A stretch of DNA of 64,000 nucleotides, taken from NCBI RefSeq assembly GCF_047123305.1, contig NZ_CP138918.1, positions 1,736,001 through 1,800,000 on the forward strand, written 5' to 3'. Position 1 is the first letter of the stretch. Each line of letters starts with the position of its first letter. Under the pieces are notes generated by a model. The model ran no database searches and had not been told where the DNA came from. It saw only the letters and a list, made by a program, of their open reading frames with translations. This document shows positions 7,423-17,080 of this stretch, piece by piece. The position numbers were made by a program, and so were the translations under genes. The stretch comes from Thalassobius sp047123305 (lineage in GTDB: Bacteria; Pseudomonadota; Alphaproteobacteria; Rhodobacterales; Rhodobacteraceae).

Positions 7423-9362
7423 GCGCGGTCACTGTCCCGCTTGAGAAACGCGCGCCGTTCGCGGCGCAGCCGTTCCTGTTGCGCTTTCACCTTGGAGCGG
7501 GAGGACTTTGGATAGGCCTCCAGCGGTGGTTCCCCGCCGTAGAGCGCCTGCAGGGTGATGTCGCGCGCAATCGGGGCCGCCGCGGTAGAGCCGCCGCCGC
7601 CATGTTCAACCACCACCGCAACCGCGTATTTCGGGTCTTTGTAAGGGGCGAAGTTCACAAACAGCGCGTGGTCGCGCCGTTCCCAGGGCAGGTCTTCGTT
7701 GCGGGTCACACCGCGACGGCGTTCCTCGGCGGTGATGTTGCGGACCTGGCTGGTGCCGGTTTTGCCCGCCATGCGGAAGGCATCCTCGATAATGCGCGAC
7801 CCATAGGCGGTGCCTTTGCGGTGGTTCGAGACGGCGTACATCGCGCGGCGCACTTGCTTCAGATGCTCCGGCGCAATGTCCAGTTCCAGATCCTCAGGGC
7901 CGACGGCGGGAACACCATCAACCGATTTCACCAGCTTTGGCATCAGGGCTTTTCCAGTGGCCAGACGGGCCGTCATCACTGCCAGCTGCAGCGGCGAGGA
8001 CAGCACAAACCCTTGCCCGATTGAGGCGTTGACGGAATCGCCGATAACCCATTCCTGACCGTAGGTGCTTTGCTTCCATTCCTTGGTGGGGGCCCGGCCA
8101 CGGGCCACCGCAGACATCGGCAGATCGTAGCGCTGCCCCAGCCCCAGTTTCTGCGCCATTTCCGAGATCTTCTCAATCCCGACGCGCAGCGCGAGGTCGT
8201 AGTAGTAAACGTCACAGCTTTCCCGCAGGGAGGTTTGCAGATCAACATGCCCATGACCGGCGCGTTTCCAGCAGTGGAAGCGACGGTTGGAAATCTCCAT
8301 ATGACCGGGGCAGTAGACGGTTTCTTCCGGCGTGACCGCGCCAGCCTCTAGGGCGGCCAGAACCGTCACCATCTTGAAGGTGGAACCGGGTGGGTAGAGG
8401 CCCTGTACCGTTTTGTTGGCCAGCGGGCGGTATTTGTTATCGGTCAGCGCGCGATAATCCGCGACAGAAATCCCGCGCACAAAGAGATTGGGGTCGTAGC
8501 TGGGCGCAGAGGCCGAACTGAGGATGTCGCCGCTTTCGCAATCAATCACCACCGCAGCCGCACTTTCGCGACCAAGCCTGGCCTGCACGTAGTTTTGCAG
8601 CCGGTGGTCAATGGTCAGCTGCAGGTTGGCGCCAGCCTGTCCTTCGCGGCGGTCCAGTTCGCGCATGACGCGGCCTACGGCATTGACCTCCACCCGTTTG
8701 GCCCCGGCTTTGCCGCGCAGCGCCTCTTCTTGTTTGGCCTCCAGACCCACCTTGCCGATCTGGAACCGCGGGATCAGCAGCAGCTGGTCCGGGTCTTCGA
8801 TTTTCGACAGATCATAGTCAGAGACAGGGCCAACATATCCGGCCACATGGGCGAAATCCGGCCCCAAGGGGTAGGTGCGGGATAGGCCAACCTCGGGTGT
8901 GATGCCGGGCAGGGCGGGGGCGTTGACCGAAACACGGCTGATCGCTTCCCAGCTGACCCTGTCGGCAATGGTCACCGGCAGGAAGGGCGGCGAGCGGCGC
9001 ATCTCAACCTTGGCGCGCTCCAGCTCATCCGGGTCCAGATCCACAATCGCCGACAGCCGTGCCAGAACCGCATCCACATCACCGGCGTCCTCGCGTACGA
9101 TAGTCAGCCGGTAGCTGGGCTCGTTCTTGGCAATCACCGCGCCGTGGCGGTCAAACAGCTCGCCCCTTGCGGGGGGGATCAGACGGATATTGATCCGGTT
9201 TTCCTCGGCCAGCAGGCGGAATTCATCTGCCTGTTCGACCTGCATATAGCGCATCCGCATAGCCAGAATGCCGCCAAAGGCCAGCTGCGCGCCGCCCAGC
9301 AACAGCGCGCGTCGGCTGATGCGGCGGGCGCTGTCGGCGTTATCTTTGGTTGGCCGCTTCAT
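7419..9362 (-). CDS. mrdA: Penicillin-binding protein 2 (MrdA), elongation transpeptidase
   Basis: 647 residues. An N-terminal membrane anchor (about residues 18-38) precedes the dimerisation domain and the transpeptidase domain. Active-site motifs are STFK (Ser327, Lys330), SCD (382-384) and KTG (534-536), in the order and spacing of class B PBPs of the PBP2 type. It cross-links peptidoglycan during lateral wall growth with RodA. It overlaps mreD and rodA by 4 bases each. The C-terminal tail is very basic (KSSRSKVKAQQERLRRERRA), a difference from E. coli PBP2. Confidence 0.96.
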   Translation of the reverse strand: MKRPTKDNADSARRISRRALLLGGAQLAFGGILAMRMRYMQVEQADEFRLLAEENRINIRLIPPARGELFDRHGAVIAKNEPSYRLTIVREDAGDVDAVLARLSAIVDLDPDELERAKVEMRRSPPFLPVTIADRVSWEAISRVSVNAPALPGITPEVGLSRTYPLGPDFAHVAGYVGPVSDYDLSKIEDPDQLLLIPRFQIGKVGLEAKQEEALRGKAGAKRVEVNAVGRVMRELDRREGQAGANLQLTIDHRLQNYVQARLGRESAAAVVIDCESGDILSSASAPSYDPNLFVRGISVADYRALTDNKYRPLANKTVQGLYPPGSTFKMVTVLAALEAGAVTPEETVYCPGHMEISNRRFHCWKRAGHGHVDLQTSLRESCDVYYYDLALRVGIEKISEMAQKLGLGQRYDLPMSAVARGRAPTKEWKQSTYGQEWVIGDSVNASIGQGFVLSSPLQLAVMTARLATGKALMPKLVKSVDGVPAVGPEDLELDIAPEHLKQVRRAMYAVSNHRKGTAYGSRIIEDAFRMAGKTGTSQVRNITAEERRRGVTRNEDLPWERRDHALFVNFAPYKDPKYAVAVVVEHGGGGSTAAAPIARDITLQALYGGEPPLEAYPKSSRSKVKAQQERLRRERRAFLKRDSDRA

Positions 9363-9898
9363 AGCTTATGCCCCCATGCGTCCACTTCCCCCGGCGCCAC
9401 ACGGCGCACGCCAAAGAGGTAGTGCGACAGCGCTGCAATCAACGGGTAACACAGAACTGACATCACCAGCTGGATCAGGGTCAGCCCCAATGGTGGGTGC
9501 GGCACCACCATGATCGACAGGATCAAACGGTAGCTCAGCATCACCCCCAAAAGCGCCGAGGCCACGGTCAGCCATTCGACTGGAAACCCCTGATCGCGCA
9601 GCAGGCGGGACCGGCGTTTCAACGTTTCCGTGGCGACCACCATAATCGCGGCCATCAGACCCGGGGGGCGCTGGAACATCAGGTCCGCCATCAGCGCCAC
9701 AAAGGCCACCAGATAGGCTGGCAGGTAATCCGGCCGCCGCAGCGCCCAGGCAAACCCGATCAGCACCACCACATCAGGGCCTGTCCAGCGGCGGGGCGTG
9801 GTTTCCAGCGGCAGCAGTTGAAAGAAGATCACCGCCAGAGACAGCGCCACATAGGTGGCCTGCATCACCCAAAGTTTGGTGGGGGCCGCGTCGCTCAT
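9359..9898 (-). CDS. mreD: Rod shape-determining protein MreD
   Basis: 179 residues with about five hydrophobic helices (for example TYVALSLAVIFFQLL and VVLIGFAWAL). MreD is a small poorly conserved inner-membrane component of the elongasome. Identification rests on size, topology and position between mreC and mrdA with 4-base overlaps on both sides. The PDVVVLIGFAWALRRPDYLPAYLVA stretch fits MreD proteins of Rhodobacterales. Confidence 0.88.
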   Translation of the reverse strand: MSDAAPTKLWVMQATYVALSLAVIFFQLLPLETTPRRWTGPDVVVLIGFAWALRRPDYLPAYLVAFVALMADLMFQRPPGLMAAIMVVATETLKRRSRLLRDQGFPVEWLTVASALLGVMLSYRLILSIMVVPHPPLGLTLIQLVMSVLCYPLIAALSHYLFGVRRVAPGEVDAWGHKL

Positions 9899-10914
9899 TG
9901 GCTGGCCTCGCTGATCTCCGCGCTGTCCGGGCTGTCGGGACTGGCCGGGTCCGCAGGGGCGGGACGGGCCTGTGGACGGCGAATGCTATCGGGATCACTG
10001 GTACGGAACTCCGGCCCCTCCTCCAGCGCATCAAGGGCTTCGTCCAGGGGCGCCCCTTCCGGCACAATCAAAGCGCCAGGATCGGTGATGGTGCGGGTGC
10101 CCTGATTGCGCAGCACCCGCAGGAATTTCAATCGTTCGTAATCCGCGGACAGCCGGACCCGCTGGCGGCCCGAAGGATCTTCGGCCATCTGCCCGACCAG
10201 CAGGCCGGCGGGAAACACCCCGCCATCGCCCGAGGTCACCACTCGGTCACCGGCCCGCACCAGATCGGGGTTTTCAAGGAAGGTGATCAGCGGCGCTGCC
10301 GTGTTGTCCCCCACCATGATCGCTTGCTGCCCCGAGGGTTGCAGCGTGATCGGAATGTGGCTGGAGCTGTCGGTCAGCAGGATCACCCGCGCGGTGGAGT
10401 TGCCCACGCCCGAGATGCGCCCGACCAGGCCAATGCCATCCATCGTCGCCCAGCCATCAACGATCCCGTCACGCGCACCGACGTTCAGCAACACCGACTG
10501 CCGAAAAGGCGAGCCGCTGTCCGCCAGCACCACACCGGTCACATAAGTTAGACGCGGGTCCAGCCGCACGTTGTTCAGATCCAACAGGCGGGCGTTTTCC
10601 TGTTCCAGCTGCAGGGCCGCCTCTTTCCAGGCTTTCATCTGCTGTAATTCGCGGCGCAGTTCCTGGTTTTGCTCAGCGATCCGCTGGTAGCTCTGGAAAT
10701 CCCGGACCAGGTTCACCGCCCCGGTCACCGGTGCCATCATCCAGTCGAAGGAGGGGACAACCTTGTCCACCACCTGGGCGCGGAACCGTTCGACCCGCGG
10801 GCTGTCGATGCGCCAGACAATGAAGAGGCCAATCAAACACAGCACCAGAACCCCTGTCAGCAAACGCTTCAGCGGTCCCAGATAGTCTTCGCTCTGTGAA
10901 CGGTCTTTGGCCAA
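9895..10914 (-). CDS. mreC: Rod shape-determining protein MreC
   Basis: 339 residues with one N-terminal membrane helix (about 17-36), a coiled coil (about 75-105, EQNQELRRELQQMKAWKEAALQLEQENARLL) and the periplasmic beta-domain. MreC links the MreB filament to PBP2 and RodA. The last 60 residues are acidic and Pro/Ala/Asp/Ser-rich (APADPASPDSPDSAEISEAS), a low-complexity tail. It follows mreB by 31 bases and overlaps mreD by 4 bases. Confidence 0.94.
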   Translation of the reverse strand: MAKDRSQSEDYLGPLKRLLTGVLVLCLIGLFIVWRIDSPRVERFRAQVVDKVVPSFDWMMAPVTGAVNLVRDFQSYQRIAEQNQELRRELQQMKAWKEAALQLEQENARLLDLNNVRLDPRLTYVTGVVLADSGSPFRQSVLLNVGARDGIVDGWATMDGIGLVGRISGVGNSTARVILLTDSSSHIPITLQPSGQQAIMVGDNTAAPLITFLENPDLVRAGDRVVTSGDGGVFPAGLLVGQMAEDPSGRQRVRLSADYERLKFLRVLRNQGTRTITDPGALIVPEGAPLDEALDALEEGPEFRTSDPDSIRRPQARPAPADPASPDSPDSAEISEASQ

Positions 10915-10945
10915 GATGCCCCCTTTTCAGGAAAAGGTGGGATGA

Positions 10946-11992
10946 TCAGCTGTCGTAGTCAATCGCGTGGCGCAGCTGCTTTTCATATTCCAGCGCCTTA
11001 CCGGTGCCCATGGCCACACAGTTCAGGCTTTCGTCTGCGATGGAAACCGACAGGCCGGTCTGTTCACGCAGGGCGAGATCCAGATCACCCAGCAGCGCGC
11101 CGCCGCCGGTCAGCATCACACCGCGGTCCACAATATCAGCTGCCAGATCCGGCGGGGTGGCTTCCAGCGCGGTCATCACCGCTTCGCAGATCTGTTGCAC
11201 CGGTTCGGCCAGCGCTTCGGCAACCTGAGCCTGGCTGATCTCGGTCTCTTTCGGGACACCGTTCAACAGGTCGCGGCCACGGATCTGCATCGAGGCACCC
11301 CGGCCATCGTCGGGCATCCGCGCGGTGCCGATGGTGGTTTTGATCCGCTCAGCGGTGCTTTCGCCGACCAAGAGGTTCTGGTTGCGACGCAGGTAGTTGA
11401 TGATCGCCTCATCCATGCGGTCACCGCCGACACGCACCGAACGGGCGTAAACGATGTCACCCAGCGACAGAACTGCCACTTCGGTCGTACCACCACCGAT
11501 GTCCACAACCATGTTGCCGGTGGGGTCGGTGATCGGCATACCTGCGCCGATGGCCGCAGCAATCGGTTCTGCAATCAGACCCGCGCGACGTGCGCCAGCC
11601 GAGAGAACGGATTGACGGATCGCCCGTTTTTCAACCGGGGTTGCGCCATGCGGAACGCAGACGATGATCTTCGGCTTGGAAAAGGTCGAGCGTTTGTGCA
11701 CCTTGCGGATGAAGTGTTTGATCATCTCTTCGGCAACGTCGAAATCGGCAATGACACCATCGCGCATCGGGCGGATCGCCTCAATCGAGCCGGGGGTCCG
11801 GCCCAGCATCAGCTTGGCGTCTTCGCCCACGGCCAGCACCTTCTTCACGCCGTCTTTGACGTGATAGGCCACCACCGACGGTTCGCTCAGAATAACGCCT
11901 TTGCCTTTGACGTAGACCAGCGTGTTTGCCGTGCCCAGGTCGATCGCCATGTCAGACGAAAAAAGGCCCGGCAGATTGTCGATGATTCCCAT
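10946..11992 (-). CDS. mreB: Rod shape-determining protein MreB (actin homologue)
   Basis: 348 residues from ATG 11992, the family's normal length; an in-frame upstream extension has no family similarity and was not used. The actin-like ATP site includes IDLGTANTLVYVKGKG (phosphate 1) and MVVDIGGGTTEVAVLS (phosphate 2). MreB polymerises under the membrane and positions the elongation synthases. It is the first gene of the operon continuing to mreC, mreD, mrdA and rodA. The 282 bases separating it from divergent rlmJ should hold both promoters. No clear -35/-10 was assigned. Confidence 0.97.
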   Translation of the reverse strand: MGIIDNLPGLFSSDMAIDLGTANTLVYVKGKGVILSEPSVVAYHVKDGVKKVLAVGEDAKLMLGRTPGSIEAIRPMRDGVIADFDVAEEMIKHFIRKVHKRSTFSKPKIIVCVPHGATPVEKRAIRQSVLSAGARRAGLIAEPIAAAIGAGMPITDPTGNMVVDIGGGTTEVAVLSLGDIVYARSVRVGGDRMDEAIINYLRRNQNLLVGESTAERIKTTIGTARMPDDGRGASMQIRGRDLLNGVPKETEISQAQVAEALAEPVQQICEAVMTALEATPPDLAADIVDRGVMLTGGGALLGDLDLALREQTGLSVSIADESLNCVAMGTGKALEYEKQLRHAIDYDS

Positions 11993-12274
11993 ATGAATGG
12001 TGCCCCGTGGTGAGAATTTGTCTTGCAGCGCGCCCCCGTCCACAACCCGTTGATGACCCGAGCCACTGCCGGAGGCAGATTTGCTTATAGGCACCTCTGC
12101 GGCATTGGGGAAGGGTGCAACCGGACCCGATCAGCGCCTTTTTGCCAAGGCTGGTCAAAAAGCTGGCAGGCGATTGGCAGGCGGGGGATGGACAGCGGCA
12201 GCGCCTGCACCTTATCAGCGGGGATCACCGTTTGGGCGAGGACCTCAGGGCGGGCCTCAGGGAAAGGGCGCAAG

Positions 12275-13063
12275 ATGCTTTCATACCAACATATCTACCA
12301 CGCCGGAAATCTGGCCGATGTGCAAAAACACGCGCTTTTGTGTGACATGCTGGCCTATCTGACGGTGAAGGACAAACCGCTCAGCTACTTTGAAACCCAC
12401 GCGGGGCGCGGTCTCTATTCGCTGGAGGCGGCGGAAGCGGTCAAAACCGGTGAGGCCTCGGCTGGGATTGATGCGGTGGAGGCGCTGGGATGGTTTGATC
12501 CGGACCACCCTTACGCACAGGCGCTGCAGGCGGTGCGCGATCAGCATGGCGCGCGCAGCTATCCCGGCTCACCCCTGTTGGCGCGGCAGATGCTGCGAGA
12601 TCAGGACCGCATGTCGCTGGCAGAGCTGCACCCGCAGGAACACGCTGCGCTGGATGATCTGTTTCCCCGCCGGCGGGCCAATGTGGTGAAACAGGACGGC
12701 TATCAGATGGTGATGGAGCGCACCCCGCCGGAACCGCGCCGGGGTCTGCTGTTGATTGATCCTGCCTATGAGGTGAAATCCGAATATGAAGCCATCCCCG
12801 CCTTTGTCGCCAAGCTGCATCGCAAATGGAACGTCGGCGTCATTGCCATCTGGTATCCGCTGCTGACCACAGGGGCGCACAAGCCGATGCTACAGGCGCT
12901 TGAGGCATTGGAATTGCCCAAAGTGCTGCGCCATGAGGTCCGTTTTGGCCCCGCGCGGGAAGGCCACCGGATGATCGGATCGGGCATGTTTGTGGTCAAC
13001 ACGCCCTTCGGAACCGAGGCGGCAGCAAAGCGGCTCTCGGGCTTGTTCAAGTCTTTGAAATAG
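12275..13063 (+). CDS. rlmJ: 23S rRNA (adenine(2030)-N6)-methyltransferase RlmJ
   Basis: 262 residues from ATG 12275, preceded by GGAAAGGG; a longer in-frame reading upstream is not family-like. The start MLSYQHIYHAGNLADVQKH is typical of RlmJ (formerly YhiR/ComJ). The SAM region is ETHAGRGLYSL, the catalytic motif is DPAYE (in LLLIDPAYEVK) and the C-terminal motif is GSGMFVVNTPF. It methylates one adenine in domain V of 23S rRNA in E. coli. It is divergent from mreB. Confidence 0.93.
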   Translation: MLSYQHIYHAGNLADVQKHALLCDMLAYLTVKDKPLSYFETHAGRGLYSLEAAEAVKTGEASAGIDAVEALGWFDPDHPYAQALQAVRDQHGARSYPGSPLLARQMLRDQDRMSLAELHPQEHAALDDLFPRRRANVVKQDGYQMVMERTPPEPRRGLLLIDPAYEVKSEYEAIPAFVAKLHRKWNVGVIAIWYPLLTTGAHKPMLQALEALELPKVLRHEVRFGPAREGHRMIGSGMFVVNTPFGTEAAAKRLSGLFKSLK

Positions 13064-13075
13064 GGAAGCGGGGCC

Positions 13076-13939
13076 TTAGCTGCCCTGTTCCGAGGTCATC
13101 TGATCTAGGGCTGTCAGCAGCTTGCGCACCTGTTCATCCAGGATCACACGCCCCTGATCCACCGCAGCCACATAAGATGTAATCAGCGGTTCCAGCGCCG
13201 GCACCTGCGCCACAATCTGGGGCGCCATGACATAGGCGGCGGTGAATATCGCAAAGATCAGCAGCGCCAGCAGGAACCCGCGGCGGAACCCGCCATTGCC
13301 ACTTGCCACAGCCTGCTGCGCCAGCTCACGATCGCCGGGCAGCTCATGATCCGCGGCCTCGGCGGGACGGGGATCAGAGGCGGCGCGCAGGGATGAATTG
13401 ATTTCGTCGATATCGGGCAGCAGATCGCGGCGCGACACAGGGTTGTCTTCGTCCACCAGTTCGGGTTCTGGGGCCGGTGGAGTGTCCGGTTCGCCTTTCA
13501 TCCGGGCCATCCGTTCGCGGACCTGGCGGGCACGGCGGTCGGCCTCATCCTCGGGCTCGGTCAGACCCAGATCGGGCTGGGTTTCTATGACACCCCCTTC
13601 GGCAGCACGGGCGCGGGCCTCGCGCTCGGCCTCTTCACGCAGCACATCTGCGATCGAAGGATCCAGCGTGCGCCGTTGCGGGGTGCTGGGTTCTGGGGCC
13701 GGTACAGGTTCAGGCTCTGGTTCGGGGGCGGGTTCAGGCTGCGGCTCTGCGGCCTCCTCCAGCCCCGCCTGCATACCATCCTGCGCAGACAGTTCTTCGC
13801 GCAGGCCGGGATCATTGTCGGGGTGATGCTGGTACCAGGTGTCGCCACAGTTCGAGCATTGCACATCGCGCCCCTCGTCGGGGATCACCCCGTCGGGCAC
13901 CTCATATTGCGCACCGCAATTCGGGCATATCAGACGCAT
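13076..13939 (-). CDS. MJ0042-type zinc-ribbon, single-pass membrane protein
   Basis: 287 residues from ATG 13939, with GAGGGGCGAA directly upstream. The N terminus is a zinc ribbon with Cys5-x2-Cys8 and Cys28-x2-Cys31 (RLICPNCGAQYEVP). A long Pro/Glu-rich acidic linker (about 60-200) precedes one membrane helix (about 227-247, GFLLALLIFAIFTAAYV) and a short C-terminal segment. The function is unknown. It is divergent from ftsE, whose start is 157 bases away. The zinc ribbon plus membrane anchor suggests a cytoplasmic sensor or scaffold, which is inference only. Confidence 0.8.
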   Translation of the reverse strand: MRLICPNCGAQYEVPDGVIPDEGRDVQCSNCGDTWYQHHPDNDPGLREELSAQDGMQAGLEEAAEPQPEPAPEPEPEPVPAPEPSTPQRRTLDPSIADVLREEAEREARARAAEGGVIETQPDLGLTEPEDEADRRARQVRERMARMKGEPDTPPAPEPELVDEDNPVSRRDLLPDIDEINSSLRAASDPRPAEAADHELPGDRELAQQAVASGNGGFRRGFLLALLIFAIFTAAYVMAPQIVAQVPALEPLITSYVAAVDQGRVILDEQVRKLLTALDQMTSEQGS

Positions 13940-14096
13940 TTCGCCCCTCGCACCAGTTCTGTTCGTATTAACCTCAATGGCGCAACTATATGAGGGAAAA
14001 GGCGTTTGGAAAAGTCTAAAGCTCCCAGACGCTTTGTCGGATTGCATCTGGGCCGCCGCTCGTGCAGAAAAAGACCGCAATCAAAGGGGACAGCCG

Positions 14097-14774
14097 GTGA
14101 TCGAGCTAGACAATGTGGCCTACAGCTATGGCGGGGGCGAACTGCTGAGTGATATCTCGCTCAAACTCTCGCCGGGCTCGTTCCATTTTCTGACCGGCCC
14201 CTCGGGTGCGGGTAAAACCACCTTCATGAAGCTCTGCTACGGCGCCTTGCTGCCCACCGCCGGCCATGTGCGGTTGTTTGACCGCGATGCACGGTTGATG
14301 GACCGTGATGAAGTGGCACTGAACCGGCGCCGGATCGGCGTCGTGCATCAGGACTGCCAGTTTCTGGATCACCTGCCGATTTCGGAGAACATTGCGCTGC
14401 CGTTGAATGTCTCAGGGCGCGACAATATTGATGAGCTGGCCAACCTGAAAGAGCTGATGGCCTGGGTTGGCCTCAAACACCGCGCTGAGGCCCTGCCGCC
14501 GGAGTTGTCGGGCGGTGAACGTCAACGTGCGGCGCTGGCGCGCGCGGTGATCATGTCGCCGGATGTGATCCTGGCGGATGAGCCGACCGGCAATATCGAC
14601 TGGGAGATGTCGCAGCGGTTGCTGCGCCTGCTGGTCGAACTGAACCGGATGGGCAAAACCATCATGGTTGCGACCCACGATATGAACCTGATCCGCGCTG
14701 CCAAAGGCCAAGTGCAGGCGCGTGTGCTGCGGATCGCCAACCGTCGGGTGCAGCTTGCGGGGGCGGATCTATGA
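14097..14774 (+). CDS. ftsE: Cell division ATP-binding protein FtsE
   Basis: 225 residues from GTG 14097, preceded at 8 bases by AAAGGGGA; the longer in-frame reading runs into the divergent zinc-ribbon gene and is not family-like. Walker A is GPSGAGKTT (34-42), the signature LSGGERQRAALARA and Walker B VILADEPTG. FtsE with FtsX forms a complex that activates peptidoglycan hydrolases at the division site. The stop overlaps the ftsX start (ATGA). Confidence 0.94.
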   Translation: MIELDNVAYSYGGGELLSDISLKLSPGSFHFLTGPSGAGKTTFMKLCYGALLPTAGHVRLFDRDARLMDRDEVALNRRRIGVVHQDCQFLDHLPISENIALPLNVSGRDNIDELANLKELMAWVGLKHRAEALPPELSGGERQRAALARAVIMSPDVILADEPTGNIDWEMSQRLLRLLVELNRMGKTIMVATHDMNLIRAAKGQVQARVLRIANRRVQLAGADL

Positions 14775-15673
14775 GTGTTTTCAAGCGCCTGACCACATTG
14801 TTTGTGCCGGATGCACAGGCGGATCGGGTGGTGCCGCCCACGGGGTTTACCGCCAATCTGACCACCTTCAGCGCCATCGCTATGGGATTTCTGGCGGTCT
14901 TTGCCCTGTCGCTGACGCTTGCCTCGGGCCGGTTGGCGGATCGCTGGTCGACGGAATTGGCCCGCTCGTCCACGCTGCGGATCTCGGCGCCCGAGGATCA
15001 GATGCAGGCGCAGGTCACAGCTGCGTTGCGGGTGCTGGAAACCACACCGGGTGTCGACAGCGCCCGCGCGCTCAGCGACGCAGAGCAACAGGCGCTGCTG
15101 GAGCCGTTCTTTGGCCCTGACCTGCCGGTTGATGAACTGCCCATCCCACAGCTGATCGAGATTAACGAGACCGCGCAGGGCTATGACAGCACCGGCCTGC
15201 GGCTGCGTCTGGCAGCCGAGGTGCCCGGTGCGGTGCTGGATGACCACACCCGCTGGCGCAAACCGCTGGTCGAGGCGGCCACCCGCATCCGCCTGTTGGG
15301 CTGGGCGGCCTTCCTGCTGATTGGCGGCGCAATGGCAGCGATGATCTCGCTTGCGGCCCATGCGGCGCTGTCGGCCAATGCGCAGGTGATCAAGGTGCTG
15401 CGCCTGGTGGGGGCGGAGGACAGCTATATCGCGGGCGCCTTTGTGCGCCGATTCACCTATCGCGGCTTCATGGGGGCAGGGATCGGCGCCGGTCTTGGTG
15501 CCGTCTCGGTCTGGCTGATGCCCGAGGCACAGGCGGCAGGTGGCTTCCTGACCGGTCTTGGCTTCCAGGGGCTGCACTGGCTCTGGCCGCTGGGCATTCC
15601 GCTATTGGGCGGCGGGGTGGCCTTTGCGGCGACCCGGGCTGCGGCCCTACGTAAACTCAAGGAGATGCCGTGA
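14771..15673 (+). CDS. ftsX: Cell division protein FtsX
   Basis: 300 residues with four membrane helices: one after a short cytoplasmic tail (about 37-57), then a periplasmic loop and three helices in the last 130 residues. This is the FtsX permease-like fold. It overlaps ftsE by 4 bases and continues into plsC. It is partner of FtsE, transmitting ATP hydrolysis to periplasmic amidase activators. Residue identity in FtsX is low across bacteria, so the call rests on topology and context. Confidence 0.92.
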   Translation: MSVFKRLTTLFVPDAQADRVVPPTGFTANLTTFSAIAMGFLAVFALSLTLASGRLADRWSTELARSSTLRISAPEDQMQAQVTAALRVLETTPGVDSARALSDAEQQALLEPFFGPDLPVDELPIPQLIEINETAQGYDSTGLRLRLAAEVPGAVLDDHTRWRKPLVEAATRIRLLGWAAFLLIGGAMAAMISLAAHAALSANAQVIKVLRLVGAEDSYIAGAFVRRFTYRGFMGAGIGAGLGAVSVWLMPEAQAAGGFLTGLGFQGLHWLWPLGIPLLGGGVAFAATRAAALRKLKEMP

Positions 15674-16413
15674 TGGCTTACGCTTGGCGCTGGCTGCGCA
15701 GCCTGATCTTTAACGCACAGATGTATGTCGCAATGGCAGTGCTGGGAATTGTCTATTTCCCCTGGGCGCTGTTCAGCCGCCGCGGCGCTTTTGCCGCCTG
15801 CAAAGCCTATTGCCGTTGGGTGATCTGGACCGCCAGCTGGATGGTCGGGCTGAAAAGCGAAGTGCGCGGCGAGGTACCAACCGATGAGGTGATCGTTGCG
15901 GCGAAACACATGTCTTTCCTGGACATCATCCTGATCTTCAACGCCATTCCGGCGGGCAAGTTCATCATGAAGCGGGAAATCCTCTACACACCGATCATTG
16001 GCCAATATGGCTACCGGATCGGCTGCGTTCCCGTGAACCGCGGCAAACGCGGCAAGGCGATCAAAAAGATGGTGGCGGATGTGGCCAAGGGCGTGCAGCA
16101 TCCCGGTCAGCTGGTGATCTATTCGCAAGGCACCCGTGTCGCACCGGGGGTGAAGAAACCCTATAAGGTGGGCACCCATGTCCTGTCCGAAGAAACCGGT
16201 CAGGATGTTGTTCCGGTGGCAACCAATGCCGGAGTGTTCTGGCCCAAACGCGGCGTGATGCGGCAGAAGGGTACTGCAGTGGTGGAGTTCATGCCGCGCA
16301 TTCCGACAGGTCTGGACCGCGACAGCTTCATGGCGCAGCTCGAAGAAGAGGTCGAAGTGCGCTCCAACGAATTGATGCGCGAAGCGGGGTTCACATTCCC
16401 CGATGAGGCGTGA
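15673..16413 (+). CDS. plsC: 1-acyl-sn-glycerol-3-phosphate acyltransferase (PlsC family)
   Basis: 246 residues from ATG 15673. GTG 15670 directly before it is an alternative start, but GGAG at 15661-15664 is better spaced for the ATG. A membrane segment (about 15-35) precedes the acyltransferase motifs HMSFLD (HX4D) and YSQGTR, where PEGTR is usual. It makes phosphatidic acid from lysophosphatidic acid and acyl donors at the inner membrane. It is translationally coupled to ftsX (shared TGATG) and is followed by a flavin-binding protein gene 16 bases on. Confidence 0.9.
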   Translation: MAYAWRWLRSLIFNAQMYVAMAVLGIVYFPWALFSRRGAFAACKAYCRWVIWTASWMVGLKSEVRGEVPTDEVIVAAKHMSFLDIILIFNAIPAGKFIMKREILYTPIIGQYGYRIGCVPVNRGKRGKAIKKMVADVAKGVQHPGQLVIYSQGTRVAPGVKKPYKVGTHVLSEETGQDVVPVATNAGVFWPKRGVMRQKGTAVVEFMPRIPTGLDRDSFMAQLEEEVEVRSNELMREAGFTFPDEA

Positions 16414-16429
16414 GGCAAAGGATCAGGCG

Positions 16430-17035
16430 ATGAAATGGGTTGAGGACACCGCAGAGCTGGAAGCTGTCTATGGCGAGGCGCGCGGGGCCGCGATTGCCAA
16501 GGTCGCCAAGCGGATCACGCCGGAATACCGCCGCTGGATCAACGCCTCGCGGTTCTGTGTAGTGTCGACCGTTGGACCGGAAGGCGCCGATGGCAGCCCA
16601 CGCGGCGACGAAGGCCCGGTGGTGCTGGAACTGGATGAGCGCACGCTGGCCATGCCCGACTGGCGCGGCAACAACCGCATCGACACGCTGCGCAACATTG
16701 TCCGCGATCCACGGATTGCGTTGATGTTTCTGGTGCCGGGTTCTGCCAATGCGGTGCGGGTGAACGGTCAGGCGCGCCTCACCTTTGACGCTGACCTCTG
16801 TGCCCGCTTTGAAAAGAACGGCAAACGGCCAAGATCCGTTATCGTGATCCGGATCGAGGAGATTTACGTCCAATGCGCCCGCGCTATTATTCGATCCCGC
16901 CTGTGGTCCGGCGCGGACGAAAGCGGCGACCTCCCCTCGATCGGGGACATCCTCAGTGCCATGACAGAAGGCGACATTGACGGCGAAGCCTATGACCGCG
17001 ATTGGCCCGACCGCGCGGCGCAGTCGATGTGGTGA
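16430..17035 (+). CDS. Pyridoxamine 5'-phosphate oxidase-like FMN-binding protein
   Basis: 201 residues from ATG 16430, with AAAGGA 8 bases upstream. The split-barrel flavin domain shows RFCVVSTVGPEGADGSPRGDEG (about 43-64), PDWRGNNRIDTLRNIVRDPRIALMFLVPG (about 79-107) and a late IYVQCARAIIRSRLW. This matches the MSMEG_1061-type PPOX flavoprotein group rather than true PdxH. Substrates are unknown; relatives reduce or bind flavin/F420-type cofactors. It is probably the last gene of the ftsE-ftsX-plsC run. Confidence 0.82.
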   Translation: MKWVEDTAELEAVYGEARGAAIAKVAKRITPEYRRWINASRFCVVSTVGPEGADGSPRGDEGPVVLELDERTLAMPDWRGNNRIDTLRNIVRDPRIALMFLVPGSANAVRVNGQARLTFDADLCARFEKNGKRPRSVIVIRIEEIYVQCARAIIRSRLWSGADESGDLPSIGDILSAMTEGDIDGEAYDRDWPDRAAQSMW

Positions 17036-17080
17036 TTTGACGGGTTGCGGAGTGCCCGCGAGTTGTGCTTTCTCAGCGCC